64,000 bases of DNA from Paenibacillus sp. MAEPY2 (GTDB taxonomy: Bacteria; Bacillota; Bacilli; Paenibacillales; Paenibacillaceae): contig NZ_AWUK01000011.1 in assembly GCF_000499205.1 (NCBI RefSeq), forward strand, positions 155,343-219,342, written 5' to 3'. The notes under the pieces are model-generated. The model worked only from the letters and a program-made list of their open reading frames with translations. It ran no database searches and was not told the origin of the DNA. The first letter of the stretch is position 1; each line of letters opens with the position of its first letter. This document shows, in pieces, positions 26,383-34,279 of the stretch. Position numbers and translations under genes: made by a program.

Positions 26383-27573
26383 ATGTCAAGTCAAGCATTG
26401 GACCAATTTTTAAGTTCGAACATCGAAGATCTAAAGACTAAAGGTCTATATAACGTCATCGATACGCTGCAGGGTGCAAATGGTCCTGTTATTCGTATCG
26501 ACGGAAAGTCCCTAATCAATTTGTCTTCCAATAACTATTTGGGACTGGCAACAGATTACCGCCTGATTGATGCTTCAGTTAAGGCGTCGCAGACATACGG
26601 GGCAGGCGCAGGGGCTGTGAGAACAATCAATGGTACGATGGATCTTCATATTGAGCTTGAAGAAAAACTGGCCCGTTTCAAAAAAACGGAAGCCGTTATC
26701 GTGTATCAATCGGGATTTAACTGCAATATGGCTGCTATATCCGCGGTAATGGACCAGCATGATGCGATTTTATCAGATGAGCTGAACCACGCTTCGATTA
26801 TTGATGGCTGCCGCCTGTCGAGAGCTAAGGTGATTCGCTTTAAGCATTCGGATATGAATGATTTAAGACAGCAGGCGAAAGATGCCAAGGAATCCGGTCA
26901 GTACCATAAAATTATGGTCATCACCGACGGGGTTTTCTCCATGGATGGTGATATAGCAAAGCTGCCCGAAATCGTGAAAATAGCAGAAGAATTCGATCTG
27001 ATTACTTATGTGGATGATGCCCACGGTTCGGGCGTTCTCGGAGCAGGTGCGGGAACCGTGAAGCATTTTGGATTGTCCGACCGCATTGACTTTCAAATTG
27101 GTACTCTTTCCAAGGCGATCGGCGTTGTCGGCGGTTATGTGGCGGGTAAAAAACAACTGATCGAATGGTTGAAGCTGAGAAGCCGTCCGTTTCTGTTCTC
27201 GACATCGCTACCTCCGGCTGCAATCGCTTCTTGCATCGCTTCTGTCGACATTTTGATGAATGACAAAGAGCTGATCGAGAAACTTTGGGAGAACGGTAAT
27301 GATTTAAAAAATGGCTTGAGCCGGCTTGGATATGATGTAGGCCAAAGCGAAACGCCGATCACACCTTGTATCATTGGCGATGAAGTAACCACCCAACAGT
27401 TCAGCAAACGGCTCTATGAAGAAGGTGTTTACGCCAAGGCAATCGTGTTTCCGACGGTTCCCAAAGGAACTGGAAGAATACGCAACATGCCGACAGCTGC
27501 CCATACCAAGGAGATGCTCGACCAGGTGATCTCCGTTTATGAGAAAGTTGGCAAGGAAATGAAGCTGATTTAG
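26383..27573 (+). CDS. kbl: Glycine C-acetyltransferase (2-amino-3-ketobutyrate CoA ligase)
   Basis: 396 aa, family length. PLP-dependent alpha-oxoamine synthase: [19 protein letters not shown] (~45), [20 protein letters not shown] (~70), [18 protein letters not shown] (~130), [11 protein letters not shown] (~208) and the PLP lysine in [15 protein letters not shown] (~240). It cleaves 2-amino-3-oxobutyrate with CoA to glycine and acetyl-CoA. ATG 26383 follows GGAGGG; the longer reading has no ribosome site. Adjacent tdh supplies its substrate. All active-site motifs look intact. Confidence 0.95.
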   Translation: MSSQALDQFLSSNIEDLKTKGLYNVIDTLQGANGPVIRIDGKSLINLSSNNYLGLATDYRLIDASVKASQTYGAGAGAVRTINGTMDLHIELEEKLARFKKTEAVIVYQSGFNCNMAAISAVMDQHDAILSDELNHASIIDGCRLSRAKVIRFKHSDMNDLRQQAKDAKESGQYHKIMVITDGVFSMDGDIAKLPEIVKIAEEFDLITYVDDAHGSGVLGAGAGTVKHFGLSDRIDFQIGTLSKAIGVVGGYVAGKKQLIEWLKLRSRPFLFSTSLPPAAIASCIASVDILMNDKELIEKLWENGNDLKNGLSRLGYDVGQSETPITPCIIGDEVTTQQFSKRLYEEGVYAKAIVFPTVPKGTGRIRNMPTAAHTKEMLDQVISVYEKVGKEMKLI

Positions 27574-27610
27574 CTGCATTCGCGGGAGTATATTTCGGGA
27601 GGAATGTCTT

Positions 27611-28570
27611 ATGAACAAGATTTTGGTGACCGGAGCACTGGGCCAAATCGGTTCTGAGTTAGTTGTTAAATTACGTGAAATTTATGGTGCGGATCACGTC
27701 GTTGCTACGGATCTCAGGTCATCAGCCCACGAAATTACCCGATCCGGGCCATTCGAGCTGCTGGACGTGACGAATGATAAGGCGATGTTCGAAATCGCCA
27801 AGCGGTACGAAGTGGATACCGTCATCCATTTGGCTGCGCTGCTGTCGGCTACCGCAGAGGAGAAACCGCTGCTTGCCTGGAATTTGAATATGGGCGGATT
27901 GATGAATGCACTTGAAGTATCCAGGGAGCTCGGCTGCCAATTTTTCACTCCAAGCTCCATTGGATCTTTTGGTCCTTCGACTCCGAAAGACAATACCCCG
28001 CAGGATACGATCCAGAGGCCCAATACGATGTACGGCGTGAACAAAGTGTCCGGCGAACTGCTTTGTGATTATTATTTTCATAAATACGGCCTGGATACCA
28101 GGGGGCTGCGATTCCCGGGTTTGATATCTTATATGACGCCTCCCGGCGGAGGAACGACGGATTACGCGGTGGAAATTTATTATGCAGCCGTGACGGCTGG
28201 CCGGTATACATCTTATATCGCCAAGGACTCAAACATGGACATGATGTATATGCCGGATGCCCTGAACGCTATCATCGAATTGATGGAAGCGGATTCTTCC
28301 CGGTTGATGCACCGAAATTCATTTAATGTCACCGCAATGAGCGTGGATCCGGAGGCGATCGCTGCAGCGATTCGGGATGAGTTTCCCGGCTTTATCCTCG
28401 ATTATGACGTTGATCCGAAGAGACAGGCGATTGCCGATAGCTGGCCGCATTCCATTGATGCGACGGCAGCGAAGACAGAATGGGGATTTCATGCCCGCTA
28501 CGACCTGAAGGCTATGACGAAGGATATGCTTTCACAGCTAAGCGAGAGACAAATGCTTCGCAAGGCTTAA
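27611..28570 (+). CDS. tdh: L-threonine 3-dehydrogenase, SDR type
   Basis: 319 aa, the short epimerase-like Tdh rather than the zinc-dependent type. NAD-binding MNKILVTGALGQIGSELV (1-18), VIHLAALLSA (~72), catalytic Tyr/Lys in TMYGVNKVSGELL (~139) and FPGLISYMTPPGGGTTDYAV (~167). It oxidises threonine to 2-amino-3-ketobutyrate, which Kbl then cleaves, so the pair forms the complete two-step threonine-to-glycine path. 37 bp after the kbl stop, with GGGAGGAAT before ATG 27611. Confidence 0.94.
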   Translation: MNKILVTGALGQIGSELVVKLREIYGADHVVATDLRSSAHEITRSGPFELLDVTNDKAMFEIAKRYEVDTVIHLAALLSATAEEKPLLAWNLNMGGLMNALEVSRELGCQFFTPSSIGSFGPSTPKDNTPQDTIQRPNTMYGVNKVSGELLCDYYFHKYGLDTRGLRFPGLISYMTPPGGGTTDYAVEIYYAAVTAGRYTSYIAKDSNMDMMYMPDALNAIIELMEADSSRLMHRNSFNVTAMSVDPEAIAAAIRDEFPGFILDYDVDPKRQAIADSWPHSIDATAAKTEWGFHARYDLKAMTKDMLSQLSERQMLRKA

Positions 28571-28616
28571 AGTTATTATGAATTCGCTGTGCAAAGCAAG
28601 TAGAAATACAAAAGAA

Positions 28617-28670
28617 AGCTGCATCAAGAGGTTTGGCGTTGCCCGGACCTTTTGTTGCAGCTTCTTTTTT
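28617..28670 (+). terminator. Terminator of kbl-tdh
   Basis: AAGCTGCA / TGCAGCTT stem with a 31-nt loop, followed by CTTTTTT. Confidence 0.75.
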
Positions 28671-28676
28671 CATCCT

Positions 28677-28823
28677 CCAGCCCAGACATTTCCGTGGTCT
28701 GTGGCTTATCAGATCAAGAACACGGCATAAAGCTTCGTCTGTCATTTGAGCGAAATCCGTACCTTTAGGAAAGAATTCTCGCAAAAGACCATTTGCACTC
28801 TCATTTGAGCCTGTTGCCAGGAG
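28677..28823 (-). pseudogene. IS30-family transposase C-terminal relic
   Basis: Minus-strand stretch ANGLLREFFPKGTDFAQMTD followed by LDLISHRPRKCLGW corresponds to the end of IS30 transposases (ENxNGLLRxFFPKGTDF and NNRPRKCLGW). The N-terminal and DDE core are missing, and the frame runs into unrelated sequence. Confidence 0.8.
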
Positions 28824-28908
28824 GAATAGTGGTTCCCACGGTCGAATGGAAATGTGACGAATGAGAGAGCTTATAAAGCGGGAAAAAATCAGAGCAACTA
28901 TATTCAGC

Positions 28909-29052
28909 ATTTTTTTTGATATTCTGGATTACTTGGGACTACGTTACCAGAGCATGGATCCTTTCATCCGGCCACTTGATACCGAATCGGTAGTGGTAGA
29001 ACAGGCTAAGACCTTACAAGTGTCAGATGTGACCCGCATTCCCAATAATTTG
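28909..29052 (+). pseudogene. RraA-like protein N-terminal fragment
   Basis: Reading frame with DILDYLGLRYQSMDPFIRPL, SVVVEQAKTLQVSDVTRIPN resembles the start of RraA-like (RraA/HMG-aldolase family) proteins. The match ends exactly where a family A repeat begins (GTCGCGGGACAAG), and the rest of the gene is absent. It suggests truncation at the repeat boundary. Confidence 0.55.
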
Positions 29053-29310
29053 TCGCGGGACAAGAAAAATGTTTCATCAAATTCGCTAATATAGCGACTT
29101 TTTTGTTTTAAGGAACCAAGTTCTTGTCCCAAGGTGAGGACAAGAACATTGTACCTTTTCAGATTAGATAGTTATCTAAATAGTTGCATAATGGGAATCA
29201 TGTCGCGTTAAAAGAGCACATTACCAAAAATAGTTGCTAAAATAGGGGGTTTTGTGTTTAGTGAACAAAGTCCTTTTCCTGAGCTGAGGAGAAGAACATT
29301 GTACCATCGA
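29050..29310 (+). repeat. Family A repeat, long copy
   Basis: Starts GTCGCGGGACAAG, includes the hairpin TCGCTAATATAGCGA with a T run, the inverted pair AAGTTCTTGTCC ... GGACAAGAAC, the AGATAGTTATCTAAATAG segment and a second decayed array at 29255-29305 (GAGGAGAAGAACATTGTACC). Confidence 0.85.
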
Positions 29311-29353
29311 TCATACAAATAACTAACGGTAACTTGATTTCTGCTTCATCAAG

Positions 29354-29369
29354 CTAACGGCAGGATAGT
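29354..29369 (+). repeat. Family B tail, upstream boundary of the SRPBCC gene
   Basis: CTAACGGCAGGATAGT, preceded by TTCATCAAG. Tail form of the family, 337 bp upstream of the SRPBCC gene start. Confidence 0.7.
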
Positions 29370-29451
29370 TTCAATTTGTACGACAATAAAAAAGGAAAAT
29401 ATGTGCGCTAATTGAATAAGTTAATATATCTCATTGTTAGGAGCTGAAATC

Positions 29452-29658
29452 ATGGAATGGCCGTCAATTAGAGATTTTCTAGGTATTCCATCACATCTCA
29501 CAGGAAAAATATCGCTATTGCGGTGGTTGATGGATACTTCCCACCGCTGCCGTTTTCTCAACTCGGACAGGATAGCAATCGAGAAGAAATCACATCAACT
29601 ATACTACGGCAAAGAAGATTTGAAAATTCTCAATAGTCGTAGACTAATATTTTCATAA
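29452..29658 (+). CDS. Short unrecognised ORF
   Basis: 68 codons beginning MEWPSIRDFLGIPSHLTGKI. TTAGGAG lies 8 nt before ATG 29452, the only argument for expression. A second frame over the same bases (VVDGYFPPLPFSQLGQDSNR, ending ENSQ) also looks protein-like, so the stretch may be a frameshifted relic rather than a gene. No family recognised. Confidence 0.25.
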   Translation: MEWPSIRDFLGIPSHLTGKISLLRWLMDTSHRCRFLNSDRIAIEKKSHQLYYGKEDLKILNSRRLIFS

Positions 29659-29690
29659 ATAAATCCTTAAAAAGAAAGGGAATGAGCACT

Positions 29691-30119
29691 ATGCCAAATA
29701 TCGAGCACTTACAGACTGTGAATGTTCCAGCTTCAACCGTATATGAAGCTTTAACCACTGAAAAAGGACTTTCAGAAATATGGACAAATGAACTAATAGT
29801 CAGTGATCAGATCGGTTGTATAAATGAGTTCCGATTCGGCGGCAAAGGCTTAACAAAGATGCGCGTTGATGAGCTTGTTATGGATAAAAAGATTTTGTGG
29901 CAGTGTGTTGATTCAGATCCAGAATGGATAGGTACGACTATTTCTTTTGATATTGAGGAAAAAAACGGGAAAACTTCAATCATATTTCGTCAGATGAATT
30001 GGAGGGAATTGACCGCATTTTATCGTTTATGTAATTATAACTGGGCTATTTTTTTGTACAGTCTTAAACAGTATTGCGAAGAAGGTGAGGGTCTTCCATA
30101 TCATAAACGAAAGTTTTAG
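29691..30119 (+). CDS. SRPBCC (AHSA1/START-like) domain protein
   Basis: 142 aa, typical for the family. N-terminal strand TVNVPASTVYEALTTEKGLSE (~8-28) with the following EIWTNELIVSD, the central GGKGLTKMRVDELVMDKKIL and the C-terminal long helix (FYRLCNYNWAIFLYSLKQYC, ~110-130) define the helix-grip fold. These proteins bind hydrophobic ligands; the ligand is unknown. ATG 29691 lies 10 nt after AAAGGG; ATG 29682 is too near. It stands alone between family B copies at 29354 and 30205. Confidence 0.85.
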   Translation: MPNIEHLQTVNVPASTVYEALTTEKGLSEIWTNELIVSDQIGCINEFRFGGKGLTKMRVDELVMDKKILWQCVDSDPEWIGTTISFDIEEKNGKTSIIFRQMNWRELTAFYRLCNYNWAIFLYSLKQYCEEGEGLPYHKRKF

Positions 30120-30204
30120 AACCCTTGAAAAAACGGATGGGTCGACTAAAGACATGATCCCGAAAACTGGTTCGGAGGTATTGGGTAAGTACGACCATCT
30201 AGGT

Positions 30205-30287
30205 CAGCCAAATAAAACTAAGAAAGCAGCTGACCAATGTGATCAGCTGCTTTTTGTTCAACAAACGGGCAGACGGGCAGGATAGGG
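30205..30287 (+). repeat. Family B repeat, central terminator hairpin and tail
   Basis: AATAAAACTAAGAAAGCAGC, stem GCAGCTGACCA / TGATCAGCTGC and TTTTTGTTCAAC, then a duplicated tail ACGGGCAGACGGGCAGGATA. It lies 86 bp after the SRPBCC stop and can terminate its transcript. The 5' hairpin is decayed in this copy. Confidence 0.85.
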
Positions 30288-30300
30288 GTGTTAAGCTAAT

Positions 30301-30427
30301 GGTGTCAAGGGACAAGAACATTGTTCCATTGCTGAAAAGGACAAGAACAATGTGTCATTCCCGATTAGGATGTTATCTAAATAGTTGCATGATAGGAATC
30401 ATGTCGCTTGAAAAGAGCATATTACCA
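30301..30427 (+). repeat. Family A repeat
   Basis: GTGTCAAGGGACAAGAACAT then TTGTTCCATT, a second GGACAAGAACAATGTGTC module, and the GATTAGGATGTTATCTAAAT segment shared with 29160 and 37835. It lies between the B terminator at 30205 and the B tail at 30513. Confidence 0.85.
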
Positions 30428-30512
30428 TGAAAAGTCCCTGAAATAGGGGTCGTGTGAGCTAAGAACAGATCCCCCCAAAAAAACTATTGTAACGTAATAT
30501 CCTTTTTTTTAG

Positions 30513-30528
30513 CTAACGAGCAGGTTAG
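30513..30528 (+). repeat. Family B tail, upstream boundary of the lipoprotein gene
   Basis: CTAACGAGCAGGTTAG followed by TTCAA. With the GTTAGTTCAA end it shows the outer arm complementary to TTGAACTAAC at the start of full copies. Confidence 0.8.
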
Positions 30529-30646
30529 TTCAATGCCATCTAACGAATTAGAGATGTAACTTTTATTGACATATAGCGTTATTAATAACGAGTAACTTCT
30601 TATAGGTTTTAGAATTAACTAATAAAAGAATACGAGGGATAAAGTA

Positions 30647-31159
30647 TTGAAGAAAAAGGGACTTTTATTTACTGTTTTATCGTTAGCTTTAACAACAGCG
30701 ACCGTAACTGCCTGTGATTCAACAAGTCCAACTCAAGAGAATTTGTCCACTTCAAAGTCTGGTGTATTATCAAGCGAGTCCGAAAGTACAACCTTTACTA
30801 ATTCTTTAAGCGAACAAGAGAACAAACCCTCGCACTATATTGCTTTTGGAGGCGCAACGGTACAGCAACCCTTTTCCGTAAATCCGGAATTTGTACATAT
30901 AAAACTTCTAATGAAGAACAATAGTAGCCATGAAGTCAATGTTAGTTTAACGCACTTAGATACTAGTAAAGTGTATTTCGCTAGAACGATTGCTGCCGGG
31001 GAATCATTTGATTGGATAAATATTAAAGAAGGTTTCACCCAAGGTATGAATACTGGAGGTTACTTGCTCCAATGGAGTGGTGGCAGTTATAGCGTTAATG
31101 GGGAAGTATGGGGATCAGCTGGTTCTGAACCAGACGATACTTCTCAACTATCTTATTGA
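30647..31159 (+). CDS. Putative lipoprotein, function unknown
   Basis: 170 aa. Start TTG 30647 after GAGGGAT. Residues 1-22 form a lipoprotein signal with lipobox TVTACDS (Cys ~23). A Ser/Thr-rich linker (to ~60) is followed by a compact C-terminal domain (~65-160) with HYIAFGGATVQQPFSV, NNSSHEVNVSLTHLD and ARTIAAGESFDW, a beta-rich pattern I do not recognise as a named family. Anchored outside the cell. The stop codon is 1 bp before a family B core (31161), and another B tail lies 119 bp upstream. Confidence 0.7.
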   Translation: MKKKGLLFTVLSLALTTATVTACDSTSPTQENLSTSKSGVLSSESESTTFTNSLSEQENKPSHYIAFGGATVQQPFSVNPEFVHIKLLMKNNSSHEVNVSLTHLDTSKVYFARTIAAGESFDWINIKEGFTQGMNTGGYLLQWSGGSYSVNGEVWGSAGSEPDDTSQLSY

Positions 31160-31160
31160 A

Positions 31161-31176
31161 CTAACGGGCAGTTTAG
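31161..31176 (+). repeat. Family B core between the lipoprotein and GNAT genes
   Basis: CTAACGGGCAGTTTAG begins 1 bp after the lipoprotein TGA and is the tail form. It serves as downstream boundary of one gene and upstream boundary of the next. Confidence 0.8.
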
Positions 31177-31253
31177 CTTCAGAAGAATAGAGGTCTTGAT
31201 AAGCTTAATGTCGAAAAGAATGTATAACCGCATAAAACAGAAGGAGAGGTACT

Positions 31254-31748
31254 TTGAAAAAAATTAGGGGAGCAACAAAAGAGGAAATGATAGAAATTTA
31301 TAAGATGGGCTATGATGTTTGGGGAGATAATCTGCCATATGAAGAATATATAACTATGTGCCAGGCTTCCAATAAGTATAAAAAGGGTAAGTGGTACGTT
31401 CTTGAAGCAACAGATACAAAGCAAATATTAAGCTCGCTCATCGTATATGAACTAAATCATTCTGAAGACCAAATTGTAAAAGGAATTGGTTCAATCGCTA
31501 CCCCTTTATATTTAAGAAAAAAAGGATATGCTTCTTTATTGGTCAAAGAAACGATAAATAAACTTGAACAGGAAGAAAAGTGTAACAACTTTTTCCTTTA
31601 TAGTGATATTGAGGTAGTATTTTACAAAGGATTAGGTTTTATTGTACTACCTAACAATAGTCAAAAATATAAAGACAGTGTTTGTATGTATTACTCAAAA
31701 GAAAATGATATCGACTCCATATCACTTGATATCCCCGATTACTTTTAA
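31254..31748 (+). CDS. GNAT family N-acetyltransferase
   Basis: 164 aa. Start TTG 31254 with GAAGGAGAGG upstream. The acetyl-CoA binding motif A region is IGSIATPLYLRKKGYASLLV (~80-100: V/I-x-RxxGxA/G-like), followed by helix ETINKLEQEE and YSDIEVVFYKGLGFIVL, the usual C-terminal GNAT end (FYxxxGF). The acceptor is unknown. The gene stands alone with a family B copy at each side (31161 and 31766). Confidence 0.88.
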   Translation: MKKIRGATKEEMIEIYKMGYDVWGDNLPYEEYITMCQASNKYKKGKWYVLEATDTKQILSSLIVYELNHSEDQIVKGIGSIATPLYLRKKGYASLLVKETINKLEQEEKCNNFFLYSDIEVVFYKGLGFIVLPNNSQKYKDSVCMYYSKENDIDSISLDIPDYF

Positions 31749-31765
31749 AGCACATCCTTATTGAA

Positions 31766-31843
31766 CTAACGGGAAACATTAGCTTAATAAAACTTAAGAA
31801 GGCATCAAATTGATCAGCTGCTGATTTCAACTAGCGGGCTGAC
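31766..31843 (+). repeat. Family B repeat, near full length
   Basis: TTGAACTAACGGGAAACATT starts 14 bp after the GNAT stop, then AATAAAACTTAAGAAGGCAT, TGATCAGCTGC and a second core TTTCAACTAGCGGGCTGAC. The same internal variant (GGCATCAAA) occurs at 8160. Confidence 0.85.
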
Positions 31844-31848
31844 AACAG

Positions 31849-31882
31849 GGATCGTTGCAGAAATGCTGACGATCCTTTTTTG
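31849..31882 (+). terminator. Hairpin terminator
   Basis: GGATCGT / ACGATCC stem with a 13-nt loop, followed by TTTTTT. Confidence 0.7.
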
Positions 31883-32520
31883 TATATGTTTACGTATGAG
31901 TATTTAAATCACGAAAAAGGGCTCCTCCGTGGACCAGGACGCCCCAAGTACGGGTCAGCGATCACGTACCTGGATATAAAGGGAAAACAGTGGGTGTTGC
32001 CCGGCAAGGTGACGTTTTTATTTTTCGCAGTCCGATCGGTAATTTAGGTGATGCTGAGTATCTTACATGCTGTAAGCTTTGTAGAAGTGACTTTGTAGAA
32101 CCATTCAAACGCTCTACACCGAGCGACAATGGAGCGAACGATTATACTTCAACTTACTTGCAGAACGGTTTATGCCCATTATATAAGCCTATTGGCAAAA
32201 GGATGGGGGGGATGTATAACTATATTGGACTGTTATGGAAAAACAAGGTATAGAAAGCCACTGAGCGGATCTGATGCTCTTTAATCAGTATTTATGGCGT
32301 AAAGCCAGGGAGCTTGAAGAAAATGAACCGGAGAATGTTAGGCGAATCGATCAGATTTATGAGATGATCAAGGACATTAGTAAGATATTTGAGATTAGAG
32401 CCGGACACAGAACAAACTCTATATATTTTAAAACAGAAGATTCTGTTTTCTGGCATGGGTGCTTGTAGGAGAGAATGCATGTTGGAGGAGATATATTTCT
32501 TTATTTTCTGAAGATAAGCA
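31883..32520 (+). other. Region with two doubtful short ORFs
   Basis: 31990-32253 (87 codons, GTG start) and 32274-32468 (64 codons, ATG; helical, LWRKARELEENEPENVRRID) are open, but neither has a ribosome site or a recognised family. The stretch before 31990 (YLDIKGKQWVLPGK) is open in another frame, which suggests a decayed gene. Confidence 0.35.
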
Positions 32521-32521
32521 G

Positions 32522-32556
32522 AAAAAAGGCATTTCCTGAAGGAGATGCCTTTTTTC
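32522..32556. terminator. Bidirectional terminator
   Basis: AAAAAAGGCATTTCC / GGAGATGCCTTTTTT, usable from both strands. On the minus strand it would end the 33539-32625 bacteriocin-like unit. Confidence 0.85.
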
Positions 32557-32624
32557 TTGAGTAGAAACATTGTTAGGATTGCTACTCGGTATCATTCGTC
32601 CTAAATCGAGGAAGTATAAATATA

Positions 32625-32828
32625 TTACTCTCTTTTTTCATTATCTAATCGCCGACGAAATACCAAAGCCGAAACAGCAAATATAATAAAAGATAATGTT
32701 GAAGCAGCAGTAACCATCTTCAACACATTTCCTATTGGGGGGTTAAACAACAGAGCAATTGAGATGATTAAAACGGCACCTGTTAAACCCATTCCCAAAA
32801 TCGAGATCGCTAAAATCTTGTTCATCAA
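32625..32828 (-). CDS. Small two-helix membrane protein, candidate immunity protein
   Basis: 67 aa. Two predicted membrane helices (ILGMGLTGAVLIISIALLF, ~9-27; TAASTLSFIIFAVSALVF, ~40-57) and a basic C-terminus (RRRLDNEKRE). The start is ATG 32828 or 32825 with AGGTGATTTG upstream. It begins 6 bp after the stop of the Cys-rich secreted protein gene, so the two are almost certainly co-transcribed. Small basic membrane proteins in this position often give self-protection in bacteriocin loci; that role is an inference. Confidence 0.6.
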   Translation of the reverse strand: MMNKILAISILGMGLTGAVLIISIALLFNPPIGNVLKMVTAASTLSFIIFAVSALVFRRRLDNEKRE

Positions 32829-32834
32829 ATCACC

Positions 32835-33539
32835 TCACAGGTAATTGAAACAAGCTACTGCTCCAGCGATACCACCAGCACCAAGAACTGCATATGCACC
32901 AATACATGCAGCACATATCGGAGCAGTCACTGGTGTCGGTACTGCACACGAACCACCGCACGCAACCGCAATAATATAAGCCGCAGTACCACCAATGCCA
33001 AGCACTGCTCCAAGGCAACCTGCCACTGCGCCTACACTCTGCGGTTGAATTCCAGAGTTAACTGGCTCTTCTGCAAGCATTTCTTCATCTGTGATATAAG
33101 GTCTGTCAGTGTCCACGGATTTAACAACTGATCCATTCAAATACGTCTCAACTCGGAAGTTTCCTGCCTCATTCTTGGTCACCAACATTTCATTTGTCTG
33201 CAATACGGTATTATCCTCATCGAAGAATACTGTTACGTTACTAGGAAGGCTATAATCCCCATGCAAAGGAACTGTAACAACCGTAACTCCACCGCCAACC
33301 GTGTACACACTCGATTTTTCCAAATCAAAAGTAGACACAGGGGCGATATTCTGAATTTCACCTTCTTCTACTCCATGTAGCGTTGCATCGATCAATTCCT
33401 TGGCTTCATTACCTATAACTACAACAATATCTTGGCTGTTATCCGCTTGTGCTCTAACACTCAAATTTGGAGATAAACTTAAACAGAAAATAGACAAAAT
33501 CATTAATACTGGCAAAAAGATCTTTTTCGCCTTTAACAT
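32835..33539 (-). CDS. Secreted protein with Gly/Ala/Cys-rich C-terminal domain, candidate bacteriocin precursor
   Basis: 234 aa. A signal peptide (1-32, LPVLMILSIFCLSLSPNL, ending RAQA) is followed by a ~135-residue polar region and then a sharply different C-terminal ~65 residues rich in Gly, Ala and hydrophobics with six cysteines (GCLGAVLGIGGTAAYIIAVA, CGGSCAV, ICAACIGAYAVLGAGGIAGA, VACFNYL). A propeptide plus Cys-rich hydrophobic core peptide resembles halocin-C8-like precursor proteins of Bacillota (resemblance by layout, not proven). AGGAGG precedes ATG 33539. The small membrane gene downstream could be immunity. No protease or transporter gene is adjacent. Confidence 0.65.
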   Translation of the reverse strand: MLKAKKIFLPVLMILSIFCLSLSPNLSVRAQADNSQDIVVVIGNEAKELIDATLHGVEEGEIQNIAPVSTFDLEKSSVYTVGGGVTVVTVPLHGDYSLPSNVTVFFDEDNTVLQTNEMLVTKNEAGNFRVETYLNGSVVKSVDTDRPYITDEEMLAEEPVNSGIQPQSVGAVAGCLGAVLGIGGTAAYIIAVACGGSCAVPTPVTAPICAACIGAYAVLGAGGIAGAVACFNYL

Positions 33540-33570
33540 TTTAAAACCTCCTATTTTTTAATATTTCGTC

Positions 33571-33756
33571 ATAACATTTCCTCTTTAATAATGATAACGT
33601 CTGTACGCAATTGCTTAGATACCAGTTCGATAGCATCTGCATGTTCAATGAGGGCTTTTTCTCTCTCGTTGTCCGGCGTACCTGGGAGTGTATTATAGAA
33701 CTGAAAGCTGCTAGGCCTGAATTTGGATTTCTTTTCCTGCCACGCTCCTTATAACA
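33571..33756 (-). pseudogene. Unrecognised coding fragment upstream of the bacteriocin-like gene
   Basis: An open minus-strand frame without a start reads FYNTLPGTPDNEREKALIEH, then ADAIELVSKQLRTDVIIIKE and EML-stop. Composition is strongly protein-like and the end is intact, 31 bp before the bacteriocin-like gene. No family recognised; the 5' part is lost. Confidence 0.4.
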
Positions 33757-34145
33757 AGTTTTGAGGATTTCCCTCACATATATAGACACCCAAAAAGGAA
33801 AATAGTTACTTTTTTATTGATTATTTTGTCACAGAATCCAAAAAAAGTTATAATAACCCCCTATATGGACGACACACCTTAGGAACAAATTCCACATATA
33901 AGTACGAAAACCCGTCTCTAAAGGTATATGATTACTTCCAGGCTTATAAGGATCAATATCCAGAAGTCCGCATAACTGCTGGATCATGACGATTTTATCG
34001 CTGTTCAAGCACTAAATGGAATTATTGTCTTCCCGAAGAAGTGGGTGATGGAGGTTATAAAAGGATGCAATATTTTTGGAGCAGCTGAGTGTTTGATCTT
34101 CCATGCCTTTTCAGGCTTGAAAGAATGGATAAAGTCAGTACAAAA
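33757..34145. other. Intergenic with short open stretches
   Basis: On the plus strand near 33900-33987 a stretch reads YENPSLKVYDYFQAYKDQYP and soon stops, possibly a relic. Nothing else was recognised. Confidence 0.35.
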
Positions 34146-34195
34146 AAAGGACCGTAAGTGTTCATCTTCCATCGATGAATGCTTTCGGTCCTTTT
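34146..34195. terminator. Hairpin terminator
   Basis: AAAGGACCG / CGGTCCTTT with an inner TTCATC / GATGAA stem, followed by TTTT on the plus strand. Confidence 0.7.
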
Positions 34196-34279
34196 ATGTT
34201 TATCCTGTACCTTTATTCCCTGGCAGCATCTTTATAAAAATATCTAATGAACGACGGTATCGGTCTCCGCCTCTCTTTG

